A stretch of DNA of 64,000 nucleotides from Pycnopodia helianthoides (taxonomy: Eukaryota > Echinodermata > Asteroidea > Forcipulatida > Asteriidae): NCBI GenBank assembly GCA_032158295.1, contig CM063246.1, positions 2,079,371-2,143,370 on the forward strand. Reading direction: 5' to 3'. Shown piece by piece: positions 22,401 to 34,400 of the stretch. The notes beneath the pieces are model-generated. The model was not told the DNA's origin, did not search any database, and saw nothing but the letters and a program-made list of their open reading frames with translations. How positions within the stretch are numbered: position 1 is the first letter of the stretch; each line of letters opens with the position of its first letter. A program made the translations under genes and the position numbers.

Positions 22401-25400
22401 AAGCGCAAACTAAAAAGATGACGTCAGAGAAGAACTATAAAGGAGCGATCAGCGATAGCGAAGATGACGATGATGATGATGATGGGGATGAGCAACTCTC
22501 ATCCGTCAAATCCAGGCTCGCTGCACTGCAAGAAAGCTGCAAGCAGAAGCAGATCGGCAATGATCCATCTAGCGCCGCAGCGGCTAAGAAAGAAAAAGGT
22601 GTGTCTGGCCATCAGGCAGGGAGTCAGCGGGGTAAACTGGCAGGTGACTCAACGTGGGCAGAGCATGGCAAGTTAGTCTTGTATACCAGCCAGGGAGTGA
22701 GAGCAAGCAATAAGGTTGGTACTCCCTCAGGGTTGTCCCAGTGCTCAGGCTTACGTTTCGGGCAATACTCGCAAATTGCGACTGTTATGCAAATAAATAA
22801 AAAATTTATAAAAAATTTATTACTAATATTTGAACTTTTTTTTTCTCTTTGGGGGGGGGGGAGGGGACTTCGGATAAAACTTGCAAAAATCATGAAGATC
22901 AAACCATTTAGAATGCCCAAGATGGCACAGTAGGGCTTTTAGAACCAAAGATAAACACCAAGTTAAAACATCCTGAGGACCTTGTTTCAAATTCAGTGTG
23001 CTTTAGGACTTCCTTTCAAGATTTGGGTCCAGAATGCCCCACAGTTTTGAAAAATCCTGGGAGAACCCTTTCCTTACTCGGTAACAGCGATGATACTAGG
23101 GTTTACTTTTAGTGTGGCACAAGCGGGTGCATCATTATTTTCTTGGGAGGGGGGGGGTGGCACTTCTGGCCAGTTAGAACTAGTTTTTGTTAGTATTTTT
23201 CTTGAACAATCTCCTTTTCAGCACTCTTGTTATTTTGTTGGACTTTCAGATTGCCGGATTCGACCTGGATGGAACTATTATTACTACAAGATCTGGGAAG
23301 GTGTTTGCGAGAGACGCTGATGACTGGAGGTAGGGCACATTCTAATTTCTGTTCAAAATATGTATGTGTACATTCTAGTTTGTGATCTTCAATTATTCAT
23401 CAACTTGTGAAGGAACTAGTTTTCAAGATTTTGTGTCTAAGAAAATTATTATTATTATTATTATTGTTATATATTTTGGGCAATGAAACCAAGGATGCCT
23501 TATGAGTGAACTTAATCACTCCAGTTCACAAGCCTGAGGAAACCTGTAAACAAGGGTGCTTGCTATGTGAACCAGAAACACCAGGGTTAACCCCTACTCT
23601 TCCACGACAAGTGTTGTGGGTTCTTTTACGTGCACTACCAATCCTAGTACATGGGACCTACAGCTTTTGTCCCATCTGAAGGACGAAGCAATTATAATAA
23701 AGTATCTTGCTCAAGGACACAAATGCCATAATCGGGACTCAAACCCACACTCCGGTGATCAGAAACACTGCCAGAGCACAACATTGGTAAGACTGAGAGT
23801 ATGAATGTTCACAGATTTAAACTTTTCTCGGTACAAAGATGGTCATGGTGGAAATGCATTGTCTGCTTGATTTGAAAGCAGCGAACAGAATTAAAACAAC
23901 TCTCATGCCCATTACCTTTAGTTTGTTTATTCCCCATATGGCGCTTTGTAAACAAGGGGTCCAGAAAGTGTTGATTCTTGCAATGCTTTCTAATCCTAAT
24001 CTATGACAGTTTCAGCTCATTATGCAAATGAGAATACCAGATGTTTTTTAATTTCCTCACACTAGTGCAAAAACATTGTATCTCAATTTTGCTAAAACAT
24101 CGTAGCTCCACAAAAATGCTCCATGCAAAAACCTTGTATCATCGGCCCGTACTTGTTTTGTGTGTGCATCCTGGCTATTTCAAGTGCAATGCAACAATTT
24201 GACAATTTCAAACTCGGACCTGATGCAAGTGCTGTTTTAGGAGACACAACGTTTTTGCTCCGACATGTCAACACATTCATCCCCAGTCACATGAAAGATT
24301 CATTTTGACCATGCTTGTTTTCTGAAAAGTGACAATGTGCCGCAGGCAGAATAACTTCTCTTGATATTTTGTAAAATTAATGTCTTCTTCAATATTTTTC
24401 TGTCAAGGATTTATTAAAATTAGAAATAGAAAAAAAAAAACAATTCAAAAGAAATTTTTAAAAATAAAATCACCCAAATTAAGGTGATTACTGGCAGTGA
24501 GCAACTTTCCTTACATGGCAAGATAATTTTTCTTTCAATTGTCAGGATTATTTACCCAGAAGTACCAGGAAAGCTGAAGAAACTTCATTCTGAAGGTTAC
24601 AAGGTAAGTTGCCATTCTATTCTTGAAAAGTCAATTTCATAATTTTCTGTCTGTTGAAGAACAACCTCATTTTCAAGAGAAAAATCAATTCATAAGAATG
24701 TTATGTTAAAAACCCTCCATGATGCTATGGAGAGCCTGACTGCAGCTGTGTATTACTGATGTTCAAAAATTGGATGACTTGCAACAAGTTAAAGCTTAAT
24801 GATAACAAAACTGAGTTTATCGTGCTCAGTACTCCCCCAAAACATTAAGAAACTGCCACAGGTATCTCTGCATGTAGGTGATGCACGCATTGACAACGGA
24901 TTCATTTATAGGTAGGGTCTGTCCATGGAGGTAGAATTGGTCTCAACGTTCTTGATGAAAAAAACGATGACAGTTTTTTGCCTGTTTTAGAACAAGTAGT
25001 CACTGAAATTTTCATTGTATCTTCCTTGATAATTTGGCCTATAAAATCAGCACTGCATTGACAAAAACCAATTTAAGACTCTAACCTTTTAGTATTATTA
25101 TTTTATTTTTCTCCACAAGTTCAATACAAATTTAGACACAAAAGAGATCCAAAACAGATTTGGAGAAGGCTAGACTCAGGAGGACAACGAACATTTTCCT
25201 ATAACCTAAAGGTTCAGTCTACCTTACAAGAGTGGTGTGTTTAAAACCCTTGATGATGCCATTGGATTTTTTTGAACAGTCTGATTGCGAACAAAATGTT
25301 GTGTACTCCGCCAACAAATCGGTTAAATTAAAAGAAAGAATCTAAGTTCCCCACTCAGACCTAGCCAAATAGCTTGGAAAATGTCAAATTACCCTGAGTT

Positions 25401-28400
25401 GATTCTTTGATCCATTAATGATTGCCCCTCTAGGAATTCGCACAGGAATTGTAAACAAATCTCTAAGCCTTGGGCTATTAGCCATTCCTGGCTGAAATCA
25501 ATCAAGTCTTCCACAGGTGGCTTCCAGATGGCTTGACAAACTTGGAATGTGTTTAATTGAGTCTGAAGGCTCTCATCAGATGGTTTAGACTATTTAAAAG
25601 AGATTCTGTTCATCAAAAAAGTAAATGATAATAATTACGTGCTATTATCAAACTTAGGTTTGAAAACAGTACGATGGTTGTAAGCATGTGCATAGATTCC
25701 GATGGTGTCTCCCATGGTTTTAAAATTACATGCAGATATCGACTCTATATACAGGCATGCAACTTTTCCTCGGATCAGCTGATTTCCTCTTTTTTATTCT
25801 CAGTTTTACCATTCAAAATTGAAAAACACTGTACAAAATCATTGAAATTTTGTAATTTCCTCCTTTTTGGTGAAGTAACAGTTGCATGCCTGTATATACA
25901 GACATACAGGTTTTCAGCTGATGAGCTGATTTCCTGTTTGTATGTAGTGCCATTTAAAACTGAAAAAAAGTGTTCTAAGTGTTTTCTGCTTGATTATTTC
26001 CTCTTTATTTTACAGCATTTACAAAGTTGCATGTCTGCATACAGCTGTACGATACTATTTTGTATTGATTGATGTTCAATTCTTTTTATGTATATATCTT
26101 TTTATCCATTTCAGATAGTGCTTTTCACCAATCAGGTGAGTGAAGAATAAGAGTCAACAAACGGTCTATAATATATAAAGAGCCAATTAATCTGTTATTA
26201 AATAGACCGATCCATTAAGCCCCAACCCCCTTAACATAGTTGACCGATCACAGCATTGGCTGCATCACCACTGCACAGTAAAACAATCACCAAAGGGAGA
26301 AAGAGTCAGTCTGCATTTTGTCTGAACCTGTCGTTTTGTGGTTCTGGTGATCTGTAAACCTCCTGAGTTGCAACATCCGGGAGGTTCTGGGTCTAGAATA
26401 AGGGGGACCCAGACCAGCAAGCCAATTATCAGGAATGTTCACATTTTCACCCTGCATATATTCTATTGTTTTACTTCTTTGTTTTTAACGATATCCCCCC
26501 CCCTTGACACACACAAACAGCTTGGCATCGGTAGAGGGAAGCTGAAACTGACTGACTTCAAACGGAAGGTACTTGGAGTGCAGAGTAAGATTGGCGTCCC
26601 TCTCCAGGTAAGGGTTGCTAGAATTTCTGAGCAAAGTTTCTCTAATTCAACAAATTTCCCCTTCTTTTACGGCCATTCAGAATAATCAATGTTTCAAAAA
26701 TAAAGACCTTTTTAAAAAATTTGTTTTGATGACCGATTGTAACTGCGATGAACATTTTCTTTACATGGTTGTTATTTCATGTGTATGTTGGGTCACACAC
26801 AGTGCAGATACTGGTCTTTGACTATTACCAATGTTGTACATGTGCTTTAAGCAGCTCTTTGAAAATGGAGCCCTGAAGTTGATTTGCTCTCTTTCTTACA
26901 CAGGCTTTTATTGCCACTGGTGGAGGGATGTATCGCAAACCGGTCACCGACATGTGGATCCGACTGTGTGACCATAGTAACGACGGAATCAAAGTGCACA
27001 AAGAGTCAAGTTTCTATGTTGGAGGTAAACAATTTATATAATTCATTCTTAATAATATTAAGGAGGAAATCAAGGTGTGTGAAGAGGTTTTAAAACCCTC
27101 AGAGCAGCTGAGGGGCGCGGGCGGAAGGAGTAGCTTCATACTTTTTTTAATAACTAAAAGATGTGTGGATCGATTCCGCTGATTTTTTGTTTTTTGGAAC
27201 TACCCTTAAACACCCCTTGTTCATATACTGTTGTGATTTCTGGGTGCGTGAACTCAAAGGTTGACAAATAGTGTGGGAAAGCTGGGTCCCACTATAACGT
27301 TAACACAAAAGTCTTATTGCTCACCTATTTGTGTGCACAAAAACTTACTGTACTATTTTGAAAATAGTATTGAACCAATGTGTAAATTTTCAGAATGCTT
27401 CAATCTTTAGTTTGTGGGTCCAGGGAACATCTATTCATCTGTTCAGACCATTAGAGCAAGAATTGTGCCCCCCAAACACAGTTATTTACCCGTAATACAA
27501 TCTGCCTTCCGTGCGCGTTCCGTAATTCCAGCATGTGATTTTGTTCCTTTGGCTGCTCGAAGGGTTTTAAACTACTGGTTTGGGTCTAGGTCTGGGCCCC
27601 AGCGTGTTTAAACCACAAGTATAAAACTGATTCAACACACTTTGATTCCCATTCATAAATATCTTTCCGTTAAAAACATTCAAAACCCTGTAAAAGTTTA
27701 TAAAAAATCTAACAGTTTAGCCTCAGCTCACCTTGACTCTGCATTTAATTTCTATGCGTGTTGGAATGATGAGTACCTCGTCGTGCAAGTTTCGAACTTT
27801 GATAGTGCCCTCTTTTGACTGACTAGGGTCAGGCCATGTTTAATCACGTATAACTGTGTTTATATCAATCGCTTAAATATGGCCACATGGTTTCCTCTCG
27901 ACCAATCAGAATGGATAAACTATCCCAGGTATTTATGAATAATAATTTTATGGATCTGTGCTGACTCTAGTATGTGAACTCTCACATCAAGATGAGGTAC
28001 AAGACATTGCCCTGAACCCATCTTTTTGTTAGCACAGATTTATTAGCCAAGATTTTAGACATGTATTGTCAAAATGTGTTTAACACGTTGACTGCTGGTC
28101 ATATAGGTACCATACACAAACAAAATTGAACATAAGCATTCTAAGGATGTATGTCCTCACCACTGCCAGAAGTGTATGTGTTGCGTGCTCAGTGATGCCA
28201 GTGTATTTAAATAACAATACAAAGCCTTTCTTTCTACGAGTTACTCGTATCGATGTTACACCTGTTACTACGAATATACTCGTAGGCTGGCAGTCAGCGT
28301 GTTAACTGATAATGATCGCAACTGGGTATGTTGGTAAAAGTAAGTTACATTCAGACACACATTTGACGTACAGATGCTGCGGGTCGACCTGTTGACTGGG

Positions 28401-31400
28401 CCCCAGGGAAGAAGAAGGACTTTTCTTGCAGTGATCGATTGGTAAGGATAAGAGGTTTGGGAGGAGGTGGAGGATTGTAGGGTTACCTCAATCTGCCTTT
28501 TCATGCATAAGATTGAGAAATGCAATTGAAGATGCGGCAGGGTTACAGGTTAGGATCAAGTTATCTGATTGAGTTACATGTAATTTGAATTCCGGGCCGT
28601 GAATCGATTGACTTTTCCGTTTGCGGTCAGATTTTCTTGGAAGAGATGACATTACTATCGAGGGAAGTAGGGACTTGGCCCGGGTCAGGTCTAATCCTCC
28701 CTCTAGATTACCATAGAGTCTGTAAATCCTCTAAAATGTGACATCCTTGGAGTTGCACTCAAGACCAGCGTCCAATTTCATAGAGCTGCTGAAGCAGAAA
28801 ATATTCCTTAACACTTGTCTTCTAAGGAAACGTGGGGAGGATACCAGTCACAGATGGTGCATAGTGTACTTTTATCCGTGCTGTAAATGACAAATTATTT
28901 TTACTCCTGTTTCACAATTTTGTTTTTTCGCACTCCCTTATTTTTGTCACAGTTTGCGTTAAATCTTGGTTTAACGTTCCATACACCAGAGGAGTTCTTC
29001 ATGGGACGCAAGAAGAACAAATTTAATCTGCCAGATTTTGACCCGGTATGTAAATTGCATTGACTCTCATCCTGCTGGATATTGGTGCATTTTGTCAACT
29101 TTTTAAGCTTATTGATTTTTTATTTTGGTTGTACCCATACACTGATGTGTGATAAACACTGTATACTCGGTGCTTCTTGACTATGGTGAAAACAAATCTA
29201 CAAGCAATCTACTCAGGTGGGATTCGAACCCACGACTCTCACATTCTAGGCCAGATGTCTCACCCAGATTCACCCGTATCGACTGTGCAAGTCTCGCGTG
29301 CATTTGAAAATTATTTAAAGTGCAGTGCATGAGCTGTTTCCTTCAGGTGTTGAGCTGTGTATGTGGGAACAAAATGGTCCCAAAAATGTTTGAATACCTT
29401 GCCCGGTATAGTAGATAAACATTAAATTGAAGACATCAAAACAATTACAAGGCAGTAAAAAAAGTTAAAAAATAAAAAAAAAAAGGTATTCAATTTAATA
29501 AAAAAAAGTAAGGTTTTCATCTTGAAAATCTTCAGTTGATTGTTTCAATCATTACTAATTATTTTGTATCTTTGCTATTCTAATACATTGTTTTGTTGTT
29601 ATAGAGGAAGCTGTCATCAACTGGTCCCCTGCTGATGCCATCTTCCGCTCAGATTCCAGCACAGGGACAACCACAGGAGGTGAGGAAGCATTTCGGATTT
29701 TGGGATGGGGAACCAGCCCAAAATTAGGGGGCCTTGGGTGTTTTCCTTTTTTTCTTTGGTTTTTTAAGTCTTACAGATTTTGTTTTAAAGTCAGTGCCGG
29801 AATTGTACATTAGTGTAGGTCGTTTTGAATACACCGATCCAGTAGGCCACGCCCCATGACAAATTGACCAATCACAATGCGGGATTTAAGGTCCGACACT
29901 ATACCGCCATTTTGTCCGACAAAAACAACGTGCACGGCGGACGGGGGGGACACGCGACATGTTTGGTCGTTGCTATGGTGGGCATGGCCTACTGGATCGG
30001 TGTATTGCTATGTTGCTGAACATGTATTATCAAAAAGTTGGCGTGTCGTGGCCGAGTGGATAAGAACATCGGACTTGAGCTCTGGTGTTTCTGATCATAC
30101 TGATCAGCGGAGTGGGTAATCATAATCAATTGAGATTTAAAAAGACTAGTTCTTACCAAAGCTTTCAACACCAATTATTTGCGATAAGTATTTTTTTATT
30201 CCACGTCGTCGTTTACTTCCATAGGCCCTCTTGGGCTCTTGTAAAGTTTTTCCTTTCTTATCAATACAATTTTTTTCCCTGTTTTGTTTAATGGTTTAAA
30301 CTTTTTTTCTTGACAATAATTTTTTGTCGATTGAATGATTGATATATTTGATTGATTGATGAAATAGATTTATCGATCGATCGATCAATTGATTGATTGA
30401 TTGATATACTGATTAATTGATTGATGAAATAGATTTATCTTTTTCTCAAGAAATGGTTTGGACTTTTTTTCCACTGTTTCAGGTCATTGTTCTCGCAGGA
30501 TTCCCAGCTTGTAAGTATTGAACTTCAAATTATGGAATCAATAACAACTTCATCTTGGTACTTATCATGACCTTTGAAATGAAACGTTTACAAAAAGGTC
30601 TCTACGTGGTGAATCAGTAAGCATGAATTAGCAGTAAGCAGTAATCAATTCAGTCGAGACCCCAAAGTCCGTGAGAGACCGAGACCTCCCTTCTGAAACT
30701 GAGATCAAGGCCGATACCGAGACTTCCCCATCGAGACCGAGACCAAGACCAAGACCTCAGAAAAGTTTGTACGTTAACGATAAAACAATTTTCAAAACCA
30801 ACTTTTGTTATTTTCAATGGGCTTTTAATGCTGAACCACTGCATTTCCCCCTGTATGGCATGTATGGTGGCTTCCCTCAGCCTTCATTATGGGTGTCGCA
30901 TAGGCACAAAACAAAACCCCGCTGGGCGAGCTTGAAAATTACGCTTATTCTTTTGGGTTTCTTTTTCTGTTTTTGTATGATTGTTGACAATAATGAAATG
31001 AATGTCTCTAAAGGTCTCGGCAGCTCTTTGAAATTGGGTGGGCCCAATTTCAAAGAGCTGCTTAAGCACAAAAAGTAGCCAAGCTCATCAAAATTATGCT
31101 TACCAGAATAAGGTTACCAGCCAAAATACAATGTCCTTGTACGATTTGGGACAGGTATCCTGCTCATTTCTGCTTAGCAGAATTACCAAACAAGTGAATG
31201 GTCATTTTGAATTCTCCAGACTGAAGACAGTGTTGCTACATCAAATGTTTATTGGCAAGTTACTGCCGAGCATCGCCCAGACTGGTATCCATTTTGAATT
31301 GTGTATGAGTGTTCGCCATCTCTTATGTAAACTATGCAAAAGCTTGCCCAGAACCATGTGACATAGCAACACTGTCTTTAGTCTGAGGAGCTTCCAAACG

Positions 31401-34400
31401 GATCGCTCACTTGTCACCAAAGAAGTCATTGTACCAAACATTATGCAAGTTTTATTTGCAAATGAGTTAATGAACATGGGTCTTTGGAAGTGAGAAAATT
31501 TAAAATCTTGCAATCTGTACAGATACCAGTGTACAATCCTATAGATTTTGGATCTGAAGTAAAGGAACATATTTGATAAATCTTATTATTCCCCCAGCCA
31601 TAATTATAGAAATACTTCCAATCTGAAGCGACTACTCAGTATTTATTATTGTGACTTCCCTCTCAAACACAGCCGGCAAAAGTAGCTTCGTCAAGACCCA
31701 TCTGATGCCCCATAAATATGTCCACATCAACAGGGTGAGTCACAACCATTTGTCATTTTGTAGAAACAGTGTTACGTTTAGACCCTTTTGCAGAAAACTA
31801 GGAGAATAGTTGTGAGTCTAGTTACCACTGCAAGCCCAATTTTACAGTTCGGGTTACATAAAGTAGGAGTCTAATGAGCGCACATGGCATCATAAACATG
31901 CTATGATTGTTTTAGGTGTTTTATGAGTTTGCAGGGAAAGTTTGCCTATAGGCAGCTTGATTTTTTTCCTCAGTTTGGTGTCTCTGCTGCGCCATTAAAA
32001 ATTGAAAAACACAGTAGAAAGTCTTCTGTGCCTGGCGTTTCTTTTCTTTTTTTTTTTACAAACTGCAGTTGCATGCCTGGCCTGTGCATCCTTAATGTAG
32101 GTAAGGTTTCTCCATTACCCAGAAGGGGCCATTTTTATTGAGTTGTCAAGGTAACACATTTGCAAAGAAAAGAGGAATTTTGCTGAGAAGAAGTGGGTTC
32201 ATGCATCAGCATGTATTTTGCATTTGTCTGTTATATAAAAATATTAAAAAGTTTACAACAAATCGCCATTGAGTGGCAAGATGGAACAGGTGACCAGCAC
32301 CTCTACAAAGCCATTCTACCACAGTTGAAGGGAAGGGAAGGGGTGAGGTTGGGGGAAGGGGGAAGGGGGAAGGGGGAAAGGGGAAGGGGGAAGGGGGAAG
32401 GGGGAAGGGGAAAGAGGGAGGGGAGGAGGCAAACTAAAAGAAAGGAGACAAAAGGAAGGCCTCTCGATACCGGCAGCTAGCGCAACGGCATAATTTAGAG
32501 ACCCAAGAGCAGACGAGATTGAAAAGTGGAATTAAATTTTGAATTGCAAAATTCAAGCACACAAGTTTTGAATGAGTTGGATGATGTATCCGATCTGATC
32601 GCCATTGGGAGTTGATTCTAAATAGAAATAATGCACTGAACGAAAAAAAACCCAAACCAATGTCACATTCATCAGAGCCACGGTTCGTTCGTAGCTGAGT
32701 CTTTCTCAAAGCCTAAATGACATCACAACACATACAACTATAAGAAGTAACTAAATAAATAGTAAACTTGTGGGTACAACCATGTGTTAGATCTCTTTTG
32801 AGGGAGTGTTGGCTCTGAAAAGAGCCAGTGTGGTCACGACGTTTCGAACAGTATACTCTGCTCGTTTGGTTGTACCCGTAAGGTTACTATTTATTTATAG
32901 TTGCTTCTTATTTTTCACACCATGCAAAGCTTCAAACACCACTTACATACAAGTATGTAATAGCGTGCCATGGCCGAGTGGTCTAGCATACTAAATTCAG
33001 GTGGCTGAGTCATCAAAATGTGGGTTCAAATCTGGGTCCAGGCACTTGGTGTCCTTGAGTAAGACACTTATCTATAATTGCTCCTGGGCATTCGTATCCT
33101 AACTTATAGACTCTGCCGAGTAACGAAGTAGAAGTAGAAGTAGTGTTAAAGAAGCAGTCGGTTGGAAAAGTTGATTTGGAGTTAAAAGCAGAGAGCAGAC
33201 AAACGATGTAGAAGTTTAACAAAGAAGAGCAATCAAGGAAATGAGGGATGTAGTGACAAAGTCAAGCAATAGAAATGTGGATTGAGACATAGGAAGACAA
33301 AAGCAATTTTTTGATAAAAAAGAGAGAAGGAAAAAAAAGGAGCCATGTACATTAAATGCTTGGCTGCATTTTTGATATTGAGGTTTTCTTGTTCCCCTCC
33401 AGGACACCATGGGTACATGGCAGAAGTGTGTGGCAGCAACAGAGTCAGCCATGGCCAAAGGTCAAAGCGTCGTAGTGGACAACACAAACCCAGATCCTGA
33501 ATCTAGACAGAGGTGCGTGAAAATCTGACGACCCCATCAAGTAGTTTTCTGAATATAATACACCGATGTGTGATGAGCACTGTGTACTCAGTGCTTTCTG
33601 AGTTTTGAGTGAAAAGTTCCATATTCTAATAAGGTGGGATTCAAATCTGGGCAGTCAGGTTGGCGTAGTGGTATCTTGCCTTGCCTTCCACCCTGGAGGA
33701 CCCCGGTTCAAATCACACTGGGGCACTACGTGGATTGGGTTTTTCAGTCCCTGCCGATTGCGTTTGGTTTTCCCTGGAATATTTCTCTGGGGTTTTTCTC
33801 CTTCCTTCATTGTCTTCTCTCCAAGGGGTTTCTTGGCTAGTATGGTGATTAAGTTCGCTTTCTGAGAGTCCTTGGCTTCACAACCAGAATTAATAAATGA
33901 AATGAAAATTCCAACCACTAGACTATCGATCATTCCTGGTGATCAGAGGCCAGTTCGAATCCTGTAATTAGCAGGACCATAGCAGAGTCACCTTAAACAA
34001 TTTAATAGACTGTGTAAGTCCCAACCATCTGGAGTTTTACGTGGACGGGATTTTGTTTTGTCAATTATTTTAGTTTAACGTGGGCGTGATTAGCAAATTG
34101 GGTTTCAAAAAGTAAGCATACTCGTCCCAAGTTTTAATTTTGTTTCAATGTTAATTTGATTAAACTATTTGTATTATATAAAAATTGAAATTTTATTTAT
34201 AATTATTTGCTGTGGGTTTTTTTATTTTCCAGAATTTGTTTCAAAAATATATTTTCAAAAGAAGATTTGATGTCAAAGAAAAAAACAAGTCTTCGATTGA
34301 GTTTGTTTTCAATAATGTGTGAGACTTGCACAGTCTACTGATGTCGGGGGATAAAGAATATTATTCAAAGTTTTCACTTTAGGGAAAAATGTAGAAAAAA

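Noticed and set aside
22715..22933. PNKP ending in exon 3 read-through (stop at 22931)
   Set aside because: The donor at 22714 joins in frame to the DxDGT exon; the read-through tail is AT-rich and Lys/Phe-rich intron sequence.
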